The notes under the pieces: model-generated | What the model was told of the DNA's origin: nothing | Databases searched by the model: none | Seen by the model: only the letters and a program-made list of their open reading frames with translations | From: Salinispora tropica CNB-440 | Lineage (GTDB): Bacteria; Actinomycetota; Actinomycetes; Mycobacteriales; Micromonosporaceae | Assembly (NCBI RefSeq): GCF_000016425.1 | Contig: NC_009380.1 | Location: 2,608,144 to 2,672,143, forward strand | Length of the DNA stretch: 64,000 nt | Direction of reading: 5' to 3' | Shown: piece after piece, positions 15,868 to 24,936 of the stretch | Layout: every line of letters begins with the position of its first letter | Position numbering within the stretch: position 1 is the first letter of the stretch | Translations under genes and position numbers: made by a program

Positions 15868-16725
15868 CTATGTGCGCTCGGGTGCCGGAACGGCGTGTTC
15901 GGCGGCCCGGCTGACCTGCTCCCAGCCTGCCCAGGTGTCCAGGCGACGGCGGGAGATGTCGAAGGCCAGGTCGTAGACGGTGCCACCGAGTATCAGCCGT
16001 AGCGGCGGTTCGTCGCTGTCGACGAGCTTGAGCAGGGCTTCGGCGGCGAACCGGGGGTCACTGTCGACCGAGCCATCCGCCCACTGCGCCTGCACCTGGG
16101 CGCGGAGCGGATCGTAGGCCTCCATCGGTAGGGTGGTGGTCATACTCGTGTAGAGGTCGGTCCAGTATCCGCCTGGCTGCACGATGCTGACCTTGATGCC
16201 AAAGGCGGCAGCCTCCAATGCGAGAGCTTCGCTCATGCCTTCGAGCGCGAACTTGCTCGCGCTGTACATGCCCGTACTGGGAAAGCCGCCGAGGGCGGCA
16301 ATGCTGGAGATCTGCACGATGTGGCCCATCCGCTGGGCGCGCAGGTACGGCAGGACAGCCTGGCAGACCCAGAGCGCGCCGTAGAGGTTCACGTCGAACT
16401 GGGCTCTCGCCTGCTCCTCGGTGAATTCCTCGATCATGCCCAGGGAAAGGGTGCCGGCGTTGTTGACGACGATGTCGAGCCGCCCAAAGTGTTCGACCGC
16501 GGTGGCGACAGCGGCGAAGACCGCCGTGCGGTCGGTCAGGTCCAACGGCAGGGGGAGTAGCCGGTCACCGTGGCGCTCGTCGAAGTCCTCGGAGGCGATG
16601 GTCCGAGCGGCCGCGACCACCCGATCTCCGCGTTCGAGCGCGGTCACGGTGAAGGCGCGACCCAGACCACGACTGGCGCCGGTAATGAACCAGGTGCGGG
16701 CAGTGGTCTCGGATAGGTCGCGCAT
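15868..16725 (-). CDS. SDR-family oxidoreductase
   Basis: This 285-residue short-chain dehydrogenase has the Rossmann glycine motif TGASRGLG (residues 15-22), the NNAG motif, catalytic Ser in ISSIAALGG and YSASK (Tyr, Lys). The extended C-terminus resembles classical SDRs of the 'oxidoreductase, SDR family' type that act on ketones or alcohols with NADP(H). The ATG is set by AGGAGA 6 nt upstream. It is divergent from a TetR gene with two inverted repeats in the shared region, so the TetR protein very likely represses it. Confidence 0.9.
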   Translation of the reverse strand: MRDLSETTARTWFITGASRGLGRAFTVTALERGDRVVAAARTIASEDFDERHGDRLLPLPLDLTDRTAVFAAVATAVEHFGRLDIVVNNAGTLSLGMIEEFTEEQARAQFDVNLYGALWVCQAVLPYLRAQRMGHIVQISSIAALGGFPSTGMYSASKFALEGMSEALALEAAAFGIKVSIVQPGGYWTDLYTSMTTTLPMEAYDPLRAQVQAQWADGSVDSDPRFAAEALLKLVDSDEPPLRLILGGTVYDLAFDISRRRLDTWAGWEQVSRAAEHAVPAPERT

Positions 16726-16755
16726 GCGGTTCTCCTGTCGTCCACGATACCAAGA

Positions 16756-16772
16756 CGAGACGTACCGTCTCG
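16756..16772. promoter_or_regulatory. Putative TetR operator 1
   Basis: CGAGACG-TAC-CGTCTCG is a perfect 7-bp dyad with 3-bp spacer, 31 bp upstream of the SDR start. It shares the AGACG/CGTCT core with a second site at 16808-16825. Confidence 0.55.
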
Positions 16773-16807
16773 CAGGTCGACGGTACGCGACCCCCTCCTC
16801 TACCGCA

Positions 16808-16825
16808 AGACGATACGACCCGTCT
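16808..16825. promoter_or_regulatory. Putative TetR operator 2
   Basis: AGACG and CGTCT arms with an 8-bp spacer lie 22 bp before the TetR start. Two operators between divergent genes suggest coordinated repression and autoregulation. Confidence 0.45.
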
Positions 16826-16846
16826 CGCTACCGTATGATGTGCGGC

Positions 16847-17449
16847 ATGGCACCGGACCCCAACCGTCGGAGGGAAAGCTCCCGACGGGCCATCCTCACG
16901 GCGGCGTTCGACCTGCTACAGGAGGTCGGCTACGCCAAACTCACCATCGAGGGCATCGCCGCGCGCGCCGGAGTCGGCAAGCAGACCATCTACCGCTGGT
17001 GGCCGTCCAAAGGCATCGTCATCTTCGACGCCTTCCTCATGCTCAACGAGGCCCCCGAGGGCGGGCCTCCACTGCTTCCCGACACCGGCGACCTGCACGC
17101 CGACCTGACCGCAGTGCTACGCGCCACCGTCGTGGAGCTCAACGACCCGCGCTACGACCAGCCGCTGCGCGCGTTGTCCACCGAGATCACGCACGACCCC
17201 GAACTGGCAGCCGCCTACGTCGAACGTCTGGACAAGCCCATGAGGCAAGCCAAGCGGCAACGGCTGCGCAGCGCCCAACAGGCAGGCCAACTCGCGGAGG
17301 ACCTCGACCTCGACATGGCGGTGGACATCATCTGGGCGCCAGTGCTCAACCGCTGGCTACAGCGCAGCGGACCCCTCACCACCGAGTACGCCGACAGCAT
17401 CGTCGCCATCGCCCTCGACGGCCTGCGCCCCCGCCGCCCGGGCGACTGA
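16847..17449 (+). CDS. TetR-family transcriptional regulator
   Basis: This 200-residue repressor has an N-terminal helix-turn-helix at residues 10-58 ('RRAILTAAFDLLQEVGYAKL', 'TIEGIAARAGVGKQTIYRWW') and a C-terminal all-helical ligand domain of the TetR_C_11-like type ('PRYDQPLRALSTEITHDPEL', 'DIIWAPVLNRWL'). Three ATG codons lie close together (16835, 16838, 16847); I use the last. It is divergent from an SDR gene, its probable target. Confidence 0.85.
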   Translation: MAPDPNRRRESSRRAILTAAFDLLQEVGYAKLTIEGIAARAGVGKQTIYRWWPSKGIVIFDAFLMLNEAPEGGPPLLPDTGDLHADLTAVLRATVVELNDPRYDQPLRALSTEITHDPELAAAYVERLDKPMRQAKRQRLRSAQQAGQLAEDLDLDMAVDIIWAPVLNRWLQRSGPLTTEYADSIVAIALDGLRPRRPGD

Positions 17450-17670
17450 GTCGAACGGTCAACCAAGGCGTTCACCTCGGAGCATGACGAGCAGCCGCCA
17501 GCTTCACGATCGGCCGGCCCGCCCATCATCGAGATCACTGAGCTGATGGCGGGCGACCGGCTCGACCCCGGGCCTGCCACCATCCGTCACCTGCGTCATT
17601 CATTCGTAATATTTCTATCTCTCTATGCATGTAGCGTCCGAAGCGGGGGCGATTCACAAGGGAGACAGCC

Positions 17671-18318
17671 ATGCGTAGGTACGCGACGGAGTTCGTCGGA
17701 ACATACTTCCTGGTACTGACCATCGGCCTGGCCGTCACCACGATGAACGCCCTGGCGCCACTGGCAATCGGCGGGATTCTCATGGTCATGGTCTATGCAG
17801 GAGGGCACATTTCCGGCGCCCACTTCAATCCCGCCGTAACGCTGGCCGTCCTCATCCGTGGCCGAATAGGGCGAGCCGACGCCGGAGGATACGTCGTTGC
17901 CCAAGTCATCGGCGCCCTGGCAGGCGCTCTGACCAGCCGTCTCGTCCTCCACGACACCAAGCCGGTCGAACTGTCCCTGTCGGGACGAGAAATCTGGATG
18001 GCACTGGCGGTGGAAGCCCTGTTCACCTTTGCCCTCGCCTACGTGGTGCTCAACGTCGCCACCAGCCGCAGCCACCCGGACAACTCCTTCTACGGCCTGG
18101 CAATTGGGGGCACCGTGATGGTAGGAGCGGTCACCGTCGGCGGAATCTCCGGCGCCGCATTCAACCCGGCAGTGGCCATCGGCGGCGCCACCATCGGCCT
18201 CCTCGCCTGGTCAGCCATCTGGATCCACCTCCTCGCCCAAGCCGTCGGGGCAACGCTCGCGGCGACGGCCTTCCTGGCCCTCAGCGAGGAAGGCCGCGAA
18301 CACATCCGACACCGGTAG
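17671..18318 (+). CDS. MIP-family aquaporin/glycerol channel
   Basis: This 215-residue integral membrane protein has six helices and both channel-forming half-helix motifs, HFNPAVTLA (residues 50-58) and AFNPAVAIG. The first motif is preceded by GGHISGA and the second by GGISGA, as in aquaporins. It should conduct water or small uncharged solutes across the cytoplasmic membrane. The start has GGGAGA about 8 nt upstream. The 220-bp gap before it holds no gene I can identify. Confidence 0.88.
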   Translation: MRRYATEFVGTYFLVLTIGLAVTTMNALAPLAIGGILMVMVYAGGHISGAHFNPAVTLAVLIRGRIGRADAGGYVVAQVIGALAGALTSRLVLHDTKPVELSLSGREIWMALAVEALFTFALAYVVLNVATSRSHPDNSFYGLAIGGTVMVGAVTVGGISGAAFNPAVAIGGATIGLLAWSAIWIHLLAQAVGATLAATAFLALSEEGREHIRHR

Positions 18319-18361
18319 GCCGACCCGCGGATTCCGATACCACCGGCCGTAGCGCTGTGGA

Positions 18362-19363
18362 TCAACCCGACAACAACCCCGCCAGCACGCGATGAGTGCG
18401 ATTCGCGCGCACCGCCGCCCGCTGTTGACCCGCCGTCACCTCGATGTACGCCTGGGATGACGCCAGCGACACATGCCCCAGTAGCCGCATGATTTCCGCC
18501 GCGCTCGCACCGTCCTCAGCCAGCCGCGTCGCGAACGTGTGCCGCAATGCGTGTAGCCGCGCCCCCTGGGGCACCCGGTCACCGATCCCCGCCCGCCGAA
18601 AGCACGAATCCACCAAGTACTGCAACCCACCCCGGCGCAGTGGCCCACCCCGCCGATCCATCAGCAACGGTGCGTCCGGACGCACCGTTGCGGATCCAAA
18701 TCGGCGACGACAACTTTCCAGATAGTCCGCCAACACCTGGTCCAACTCCGGCTCCACCGGCACCACCCGCGGCCGCCCGCCCTTTCCGGCAACGTCAAGC
18801 CGTCGCTCACCGACCCGTCCGGCCAGGGACGCCACCCGAAGCGCCAGCATCTCGGCCAGCCGTAACCCTCCACACAGCGCCAACGCCAACACCGCCAGAT
18901 CCCGCTGCGGCCAGGGGTCTCGCTGCCGACCATCGACACGGGCCACGGCCGTCAGCAACTGCTCGGGGGTGTCCGCCCCGCGCAGTGGCTTGGGCCGGGG
19001 TAGGGGTGCTCGAGGGCGTCCCACCGCGGGCATCGGGTTGCCAGCGACGACTCCGTCCGCGACCAGGAACACGAAAAAGCTGTTCCAGGTGGACCAGGCG
19101 CGATGCACCGACGCGGCGGAGCGGGTAGCGGCAAAGTGGGCGAACGCCGACCGCAGTGTGCGGGAGTGGAGCGCCGCCAACGGGAGGGCATCGAGGGGGA
19201 GGGGAGAGGTGAGCGCGTCGGCGGCGATGCTCGCCACGGTGCGCAGATCTCGCCGGTATGCCTCCACTGTGTGCGGGGAAGGCTTGCGGGTGGCGCGATC
19301 AGTCAGGAAGTCCTCGATCAGCCGTACCACTGGTTCACCCGACCTATCCTGCATAAGGAACAT
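18362..19363 (-). CDS. XerC/D-type tyrosine recombinase
   Basis: This 333-residue recombinase has a SAM-like core-binding domain at about residues 12-115 ('PSPHTVEAYRRDLRT'). Its catalytic domain carries all expected residues: Arg in GGLRLAEMLAL, Lys in GKGGRPR, HALRHTFATRL (HxxR), LGHVSLASSQAYIEV (His and the nucleophilic Tyr). It cuts and rejoins DNA at a short dyad. Two ATGs (19363 and 19354) lie inside a dif-like palindrome, with no Shine-Dalgarno. A CATAAT box there suggests a leaderless transcript starting near 19354. It lies 348 bp from a dif-type site. It could be a housekeeping Xer protein, but a dif-using mobile recombinase is equally possible. Confidence 0.85.
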   Translation of the reverse strand: MFLMQDRSGEPVVRLIEDFLTDRATRKPSPHTVEAYRRDLRTVASIAADALTSPLPLDALPLAALHSRTLRSAFAHFAATRSAASVHRAWSTWNSFFVFLVADGVVAGNPMPAVGRPRAPLPRPKPLRGADTPEQLLTAVARVDGRQRDPWPQRDLAVLALALCGGLRLAEMLALRVASLAGRVGERRLDVAGKGGRPRVVPVEPELDQVLADYLESCRRRFGSATVRPDAPLLMDRRGGPLRRGGLQYLVDSCFRRAGIGDRVPQGARLHALRHTFATRLAEDGASAAEIMRLLGHVSLASSQAYIEVTAGQQRAAVRANRTHRVLAGLLSG

Positions 19364-19373
19364 TATGCAGGAA
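19346..19373. promoter_or_regulatory. dif-like palindrome overlapping the recombinase start
   Basis: The arms ATCCTGCATAA and TTATGCAGGAA flank a 6-bp spacer (10 of 11 arm positions complementary). This is the exact Xer-site geometry (11-6-11). The inner CATAA...TTAT sequences match those of the dif site at 19711. It could be a recombination site or an autoregulatory operator. Confidence 0.65.
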
Positions 19374-19710
19374 ACTCGCGTTCTGGGCAGGGTGGCGGAG
19401 GTGGGCGATCCGAGGACGTCCGGACGGGTAGCGAGTGCGGTAGCCGCCTGGGCCGGCTTCCGAGCAGCGCGACGGGGACGCGGGGTTGGCGCTGGGAGCC
19501 AACGGAGGTGCCGGGCGGTACGCACCTGCGGGATCGTTGCGCTGGCGTAGCCACCCGGCTACCGCGCATTGCCACCCGGCGACCGCCCGGAAGGTGCGGC
19601 ACTCCCAGCGCAAGGTCCTCGATGCTGCGGTGAACAACCGCGCAGAAGCCGAACGACTCCGGCGCGCGCCTAGCCGGGTCCTGTTGTCGGAGGAGGCCGC
19701 CAGGCACCTT
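19374..19710. other. Gene-free interval between the two dif-like sites
   Basis: A stretch of 337 bp with no convincing gene. A plus-strand frame ending at 19716 (ending RVLLSEEAARHLS) has no recognisable domain and its stop falls inside the dif site. I treat it as non-coding or relic. Confidence 0.35.
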
Positions 19711-19738
19711 AGTTGACATAATGTACATTATCGAATGT
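19711..19738 (+). other. dif: Chromosome-dimer resolution site (dif-like)
   Basis: The left arm AGTTGACATAA, spacer TGTACA and right arm TTATCGAATGT have the 11-6-11 layout of XerCD sites. As I recall it, the actinobacterial dif consensus has the same left arm, core and first right-arm bases (TTATCG), in this orientation. A dif site marks the replication terminus, where XerC/XerD resolve chromosome dimers. The last five bases diverge from the consensus, so an element-borne dif-like site is an alternative. Confidence 0.72.
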
Positions 19739-19823
19739 TGCTCCGGTGCTCAGATCGACGGCGTGTGGGCCCCGCATGTCGGCCGGCACACCTACGGATC
19801 TGATGCCCAGCGCCGGCACGCGC

Positions 19824-22217
19824 TCACGGGCTGACATAGGCGGCGAGATGCTCGCCGGTACGGGTGCTCCGGCTGGCGACCAGATCGGCTGGCGCACCGT
19901 TGAAGACGATCCGGCCGCCCTCGTGGCCGGCTCCGGGGCCGAGATCGATGATCCAGTCGGCGTGCGCCATAACCGCCTGGTGATGCTCGATGACGACGAC
20001 CGACCGGCCGGTGTCAACCAGCCGGTCGAGCAGTCCGAGGAGTTGCTCGACGTCGGCGAGGTGTAGGCCGGAGGTCGGCTCGTCCAGGATGTAGATCTCA
20101 CCCCTGTCGCCCATCTGGGTGGCGAGTTTCAGCCGCTGTCGTTCGCCCCCGGAGAGCGTGTTGAGGGGTTGGCCGAGACTGAGATAGCCGAGCCCGACAT
20201 CGGCAAGTCGGTCAAGTATCCGGTGTGCGGCCGGGGTGCGCGCCTCGCCAGCGCCGAAGAACTCTCGGGCCTCGGCGACCGGCATCGCGAGCACTTCGGC
20301 GATGTTCTGGCCACCGAGTGAGTACTGCAACACCGAGGCTTGGAAGCGCTTGCCCTGGCACTCCTCGCAGGTGGACTCGACGGAGGCCATGACGCCCAGC
20401 TCGGTGTAGATGCTGCCGGCGCCGTTGCAGGTGGGGCAGGCGCCCTCGGAGTTGGCGCTGAACAGGGCTGGTTTGACGCTGTTGGCCTTGGCGAACGCCT
20501 TACGGATCGGGTCGAGCAGGCCGGTGTAGGTGGCCGGGTTGCTTCGTCGGGAGCCGCGGATGGCGCCCTGGTCGATCATGACTACGCCGTCACGGCCGGC
20601 GACGGATCCGTGGATCAGTGAACTTTTGCCGGAGCCGGCGACGCCGGTGAGGACGCAGAGCACGCCGAGTGGGAGGTCAACGTCGATGTTGCGGAGGTTG
20701 TGCGTCGTTGCGCCACGAATCGGCAGGGTGCCGCTGGGTGTGCGCACCGACGGCTTCAGGGTGGCGCGGTCGTCGAGGTGTCGGCCCGTGGTGGTGGCGC
20801 TGTGGCGTAGACCCTCCAGGGTGCCTTCGAAGCAGACGGTGCCGCCAGCGGCACCAGCGCCGGGGCCGAGGTCGACGACGTGGTCGGCGATGGCGATGGT
20901 CTCTGGTTTGTGTTCGACGACGAGGACGGTGTTGCCCTTGTCCCGTAGGCGTAGCAGCAGGTCGTTCATGCGGCGGATGTCGTGCGGGTGCAGGCCGATG
21001 GTGGGCTCGTCGAAGACGTAGGTGACGTCGGTGAGTGCGGAGCCAAGGTGACGGATCATTTTGGTGCGTTGGGCCTCTCCCCCGGACAGGGTTCCGGTGG
21101 GTCGGTTGAGGCAGAGGTAACCGAGGCCGATCTCGGTGAAGGAGTCGAGGAGGTGGCGTACGCCGGTCAGTAGTGGGGCCACGGTCGGTTCGTCGAGGTC
21201 CCGTAGCCAGCTGGCCAGGTCGCTGATCTGCATGGTGCACAGGTCGGCGATGCTCTGGCCGTTGATCTTGGAGGAGCGGGCTTCGGTGCTCAGTCGGGTG
21301 CCGTCGCACTCGGGGCAGGTGGTGAAGGTGACGGCGCGCTGCACGAAGGTGCGCAGGTGTGGTTGGAGTGAGTCCACGTCCTTGGACAGCATGGACTTCT
21401 GGATGCTCGGGATCAGGCCGGTGTAGGTCAGGTTGATGCCGTCGATCTTGACCTTGGTGGGTTCCCGGTGGAGCAGGTCGTGTAGCTCCTGTTGGGTGTA
21501 CTTGCCGATCGGCTTGTCGGGGTCGAAGTAGCCGCAGCCGCGCAGGATGCGGCCGTACCAGCCCTCCATGCTGTAGCCGGGGATGGTCAGTGCGCCCTCG
21601 TTGAGGGTGCGGCTGTCGTCGTAGAGCGCGGACAGGTTGAAGTCGGTGACTGCGCCCATGCCCTCGCAGCGGGGGCACATGCCGCCGACTCGGGTGAAGG
21701 TGGCCTTTTCGGTTTTCGGGCGGCCGCCGCCGCGTTCGATGGTGACCGCGCCGCTGGCGGTCACCGAGGGCACGTTGAAGGAGTACGCGTTGGGTGAGCC
21801 CAGGTGTGGTTGGCCGAGCCGGCTGAACAGGATACGTAGCATGGCGTTGGCGTCGGTGGCGGTGCCGACGGTGGAGCGTGGGTTGGCGCCCATCCGTTCT
21901 TGGTCGACGATGATGGCGGTGGTCAGGCCTTCGAGGAGGTCGACCTCGGGTCGGGACAGGGATGGCATGAACCCCTGCACGAACGCGCTGTAGGTTTCGT
22001 TGATCATCCGCTGGGACTCGGCGGCGATGGTGGCGAACACCAGGGAGCTCTTGCCGGAGCCGGAGACGCCGGTGAAGACGGTGAGTCGACGCTTGGGAAT
22101 GTCGACGCTGATGTCTTTGAGGTTGTTCTCGCGTGCGCCGTGTACGCGGATCAGGTCGTGGCTGTCGGCGATGCGCGGCCCGGGTGGCTGGTCATCCGGG
22201 CTGGTGGCCGTGCTCAT
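19824..22217 (-). CDS. UvrA-like ABC ATPase (drug-resistance type paralogue)
   Basis: This 797-residue protein has two ABC ATPase halves. Walker A motifs are [15 protein letters not shown] (near residue 45) and [17 protein letters not shown] signatures are LSGGEAQR and LSGGERQR; Walker B regions are [11 protein letters not shown] and [10 protein letters not shown]. Cys-rich zinc motifs are present ([35 protein letters not shown]). It is shorter than housekeeping UvrA (about 950 residues), lacking much of the DNA-interaction insert. This shape is typical of UvrA2/DrrC-like proteins linked to self-resistance against DNA-binding drugs. The start is set by AGGAGA 6 nt before ATG. It lies next to dif and upstream of nothing that suggests a biosynthetic cluster. 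Confidence 0.88.
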   Translation of the reverse strand: MSTATSPDDQPPGPRIADSHDLIRVHGARENNLKDISVDIPKRRLTVFTGVSGSGKSSLVFATIAAESQRMINETYSAFVQGFMPSLSRPEVDLLEGLTTAIIVDQERMGANPRSTVGTATDANAMLRILFSRLGQPHLGSPNAYSFNVPSVTASGAVTIERGGGRPKTEKATFTRVGGMCPRCEGMGAVTDFNLSALYDDSRTLNEGALTIPGYSMEGWYGRILRGCGYFDPDKPIGKYTQQELHDLLHREPTKVKIDGINLTYTGLIPSIQKSMLSKDVDSLQPHLRTFVQRAVTFTTCPECDGTRLSTEARSSKINGQSIADLCTMQISDLASWLRDLDEPTVAPLLTGVRHLLDSFTEIGLGYLCLNRPTGTLSGGEAQRTKMIRHLGSALTDVTYVFDEPTIGLHPHDIRRMNDLLLRLRDKGNTVLVVEHKPETIAIADHVVDLGPGAGAAGGTVCFEGTLEGLRHSATTTGRHLDDRATLKPSVRTPSGTLPIRGATTHNLRNIDVDLPLGVLCVLTGVAGSGKSSLIHGSVAGRDGVVMIDQGAIRGSRRSNPATYTGLLDPIRKAFAKANSVKPALFSANSEGACPTCNGAGSIYTELGVMASVESTCEECQGKRFQASVLQYSLGGQNIAEVLAMPVAEAREFFGAGEARTPAAHRILDRLADVGLGYLSLGQPLNTLSGGERQRLKLATQMGDRGEIYILDEPTSGLHLADVEQLLGLLDRLVDTGRSVVVIEHHQAVMAHADWIIDLGPGAGHEGGRIVFNGAPADLVASRSTRTGEHLAAYVSP

Positions 22218-22290
22218 CGGGTCTCCTGTTGTCGGGTGCCGGCTGGGTTTGTTCGGTGGCTCCTGTTGCTGTGGGTCCGGTTGCTGGTGG

Positions 22291-23019
22291 TCAGAGGCCG
22301 CCGCTGACGCGGAGGATGGTGCCGGTGGTGTAGCTGGCGTCGGGTCCGAGTAGCCAGGCGATGGCGGCGGCGACTTCGTCGGGTTCGCCGGCGCGTCCGA
22401 GTGGGATGCGGGCGGCGGCCTGATCGGCCCGGTCGGGCTGGCCGGAGTGGGTGTGGATGTCGGTGCGGATGATGCCGGGGGCGACGGCGTTGACGCGGAT
22501 GCCGTGGGGGGCAAGCTCCTTGGCCAGTCCGATGGTGAGGGCGTCGGTGCCTGCTTTGACGGCGGCGTAGTGGACGTATTCGCCGGGCGCGCCGAGGGTG
22601 GCGGCGGCAGAGGAGATGTTGACGATGGCGCCACCGGTGGGCATCCGCCGGGCGGCCTGTTGGGCGGCGAGGATGTAGCCGATGAGGTTGACGTCGACGA
22701 CGTGGCGTAGGTCGGTGGGGTCGAGGTCGACGAAGGGGCCGATGAGGCTGGTGACGCCGGCGTTGTTGACCAGGCCGGTGAGGTCGCCGAGGTCGGCGGC
22801 GGCGGTGAACAGGGTGGCGAGTTGGTCGGGGTCGCGGGTGTCGGCGGGTACGGCGATGGCGGTGGCGCCGATGGCGTGTAGCTCGGCGAGGACGGTGTTG
22901 GCGGCGGTGTGGTCGCGTTGGTAGGAGAAGGCGATGTGGTGGCCGGCGTGGGCGAGGCGGCGGGCGGTGGCGGCGCCGATGCCGCGGCTGCCGCCGGTGA
23001 TGACGGTGACCGGATTCAA
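22291..23019 (-). CDS. SDR-family oxidoreductase (FabG-like)
   Basis: This 242-residue short-chain dehydrogenase has TGGSRGIG, NNAG, catalytic Ser in NISSAAATLG and YAAVK. The end (YTTGTILRVSGGL) is typical of FabG-like enzymes that use NAD(P)H to reduce 3-oxo groups. The TTG at 23019 is the start because GGAGAG lies 7 nt upstream and homology begins there. It is upstream of the UvrA-like gene on the same strand, with a 73-bp gap. Confidence 0.87.
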   Translation of the reverse strand: MNPVTVITGGSRGIGAATARRLAHAGHHIAFSYQRDHTAANTVLAELHAIGATAIAVPADTRDPDQLATLFTAAADLGDLTGLVNNAGVTSLIGPFVDLDPTDLRHVVDVNLIGYILAAQQAARRMPTGGAIVNISSAAATLGAPGEYVHYAAVKAGTDALTIGLAKELAPHGIRVNAVAPGIIRTDIHTHSGQPDRADQAAARIPLGRAGEPDEVAAAIAWLLGPDASYTTGTILRVSGGL

Positions 23020-23148
23020 CGGGCTTCTCTCCTGGTCTGGCGGGTGTGTGGCGAGGCTACCGCGGTGGTGTGATGGGGCGGCGCATCTTGGTTGGTCGGC
23101 GGCTGGTATCAAGTACTGCTGTCGGACAGGTGTACGGGAGAGGGCGTG

Positions 23149-23853
23149 ATGTCGGGGCAGGGTTTGTCCACCGAGGAGGTGGCGGGTATCCGGGAGGCGG
23201 TTGCCGCGGGCCGGAAGCCGAAGGTGGTGTTTACCGCGTCGGCGGGGCAGATCGCGGGGCAGGTGGGTCAGGTCGTGGCGTTGACCGATCCGGAGGTCTC
23301 TGACGAGTTCGTGGTGGTGCGGTTCGGGCGGGACGAGTTGCCCTTCTCCCCCGTTGATGTGGCGGTGGCGCCGCGTGGGGCGGGGCGGAGGGGCTCGTCG
23401 GCGGAGCGGTCGGCTGGGGAGCCGCTGGCGGCGGAGCCCGTGGTGTCGCCGGAGCCGGAGTTCGTGTTGGACACGCCGCCGCCGTCGCGGGCGGTCGGGG
23501 AGGATTCGTCGGCCCGGCCGGTGGAGTCGGCGAAGCCGGCGCGGCGGGCGGTGAAGTCGGCGAAGCCGGCTAAGGCGAAGGGGCCGGCGGGGCTGACGGT
23601 GACGTTGGCGTACGCCGAGGGTGAGTGGACGGTGGCGGCGCAGCAGGGGGCGAAGGTGCTTGCCAAGCCGTATGTGGTGAAGCCGGCGGAGGCGCTGCGG
23701 ATGGTCGGGCTGGTGGATGTGTCGGGGGTGCAGGAGGCGGTGGAGCAGATTCTCGCCGCGGAGCGGGCCCAGGCGGAGCAGCAGGCGGAGCAGCTGCGTT
23801 CGGAGTTGGCGGAGGTGGAGGCGCGGCTGGCGGAGCTGCGGGAGGCGGGCTGA
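23149..23853 (+). CDS. DUF6319-like hypothetical protein
   Basis: This 234-residue protein has a conserved N-terminal module (about residues 1-75; 'GLSTEEVAGIREAVAAGRKP', 'VVFTASAGQIAGQVGQVVAL', 'FVVVRFGRDELPFSP'), which I recognise as DUF6319-type. A low-complexity Pro/Ala/Lys linker follows (SAKPARRAVKSAKPAKAKG). The C-terminal part has a beta module and a coiled coil (about 195-234). I infer a cytosolic protein, possibly nucleoid- or ribosome-associated given the basic linker. It is convergent with cydB, separated by a strong terminator. Confidence 0.65.
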   Translation: MSGQGLSTEEVAGIREAVAAGRKPKVVFTASAGQIAGQVGQVVALTDPEVSDEFVVVRFGRDELPFSPVDVAVAPRGAGRRGSSAERSAGEPLAAEPVVSPEPEFVLDTPPPSRAVGEDSSARPVESAKPARRAVKSAKPAKAKGPAGLTVTLAYAEGEWTVAAQQGAKVLAKPYVVKPAEALRMVGLVDVSGVQEAVEQILAAERAQAEQQAEQLRSELAEVEARLAELREAG

Positions 23854-23861
23854 GTCCCACG

Positions 23862-23911
23862 ACGACGGTCGCCCGTCCCCGGGGTTGCGGGGGCGGGCGA
23901 CCGTCGTTTTT
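23862..23911. terminator. Bidirectional terminator
   Basis: Near-perfect 19-bp arms (from ACGACGGTCGCCCG) with a G-rich loop and a run of five T on the plus strand. It lies between the convergent DUF6319-like and cydB genes. Confidence 0.88.
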
Positions 23912-23921
23912 GGGTGGGGTG

Positions 23922-24920
23922 TCAGTGTCGCGGGATGTGGGCTACGCCGATGCGCTTGCGGAACACCCAGTAGGTCCAGCCCTGGTAGGCCAGCACGATC
24001 GGGGTGAAGATCACCGCCACCCAGGTCATGATGGTGAGGGTGTAGGGGGTGGAGGCGGCGTTGGTGGCGGTGAGGGTGCCGGCGGCGTCCAGGGTGGACG
24101 GCAGCACGTTCGGGAACAGGGCGGTGAACAGAGTTGCCACTGCCAGGCCGATCGCGGCGGCGGTGCCGGTGAAGGCCCATCCTTCCCGGCGGGCGTAGGC
24201 GGCGGCGAGGCCGCCGAGCAGGGCCACGGCGGCGGCGACGGCGAGGGCGACGGCGGCCGTGTTGGCGCGGATGGTCAGGGTCCAGGTGAGGAACGCGACG
24301 GCGAGTACGGCGGTGGCGACACCGACGCGGACTGCGAGGGCGGCGGCACGGTGGCGGACGTCGCCGACGGTTTTGAGGGCGATGAACACGGCACCGTGGG
24401 TGAGGAACAGGGCGGCGGTGGTGACGCCGCCGAGGAGCGCGTAGGGGTTGAGGAGGTTGAGGAGCCCGCCGGCGTATTCGTGGTCGGCGGTGAGGGGCAC
24501 GCCGCGCAGGATGTTGGCGAATGCGACTCCCCACAGGACGGCGGGGAGTAGGGATCCGAAGAAGATGGCGTGGTCCCAGCGACGTTTCCAGGATGCCTCG
24601 GGGCGCTTGTTGCGGTATTCGAAGGCGACGCCGCGGGCGATCAGGGCGAGCAGGATGAGTAGGAGCGGTAGGTAGAAGCCGGAGAAGAGGGTGGCGTACC
24701 ACTCGGGGAAGGCGGCGAACATGGCGCCGCCGGCGGTGATCAGCCACACCTCGTTGCCGTCCCAGACCGGGCCGATGGTGTTGATCAGGACGCGGCGTTC
24801 GCGGTCGTCGCGGCCGAGGACCGGCAGGAGCATGCCGACGCCGAAGTCGAAGCCCTCGAGGATGAAGTAGCCGGTGAACAGCACGGCGACGAGGAGAAAC
24901 CAGATGGTGGTCAGGTCCAT
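23922..24920 (-). CDS. cydB: Cytochrome bd oxidase subunit II
   Basis: This 332-residue membrane protein with about eight helices starts MDLTTIWFLLVAVLFTGYFI, followed by LEGFDFGVG, the hallmark of CydB. 'IGPVWDGNEVWLITAGGAMF' follows. With CydA it forms the quinol oxidase that reduces oxygen to water with high affinity. It starts 16 bp after cydA, so both are one operon. The CydDC exporter genes usually needed for assembly are not in this stretch. Confidence 0.95.
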   Translation of the reverse strand: MDLTTIWFLLVAVLFTGYFILEGFDFGVGMLLPVLGRDDRERRVLINTIGPVWDGNEVWLITAGGAMFAAFPEWYATLFSGFYLPLLLILLALIARGVAFEYRNKRPEASWKRRWDHAIFFGSLLPAVLWGVAFANILRGVPLTADHEYAGGLLNLLNPYALLGGVTTAALFLTHGAVFIALKTVGDVRHRAAALAVRVGVATAVLAVAFLTWTLTIRANTAAVALAVAAAVALLGGLAAAYARREGWAFTGTAAAIGLAVATLFTALFPNVLPSTLDAAGTLTATNAASTPYTLTIMTWVAVIFTPIVLAYQGWTYWVFRKRIGVAHIPRH

Positions 24921-24936
24921 GTGGGGGCTCCGCAGC

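Noticed and set aside
23625..24551. Gly-rich plus-strand frame opposite cydB
   Set aside because: It is the antisense shadow of CydB, whose membrane protein sequence is unmistakable.
22291..24747. An 818-codon frame on the minus strand covering the SDR and continuing through the DUF6319-like and cydB region
   Set aside because: Only its last 242 codons have SDR homology. The rest is Arg/Pro/His-rich and antisense or out of frame to convincing genes. It is a high-GC shadow.
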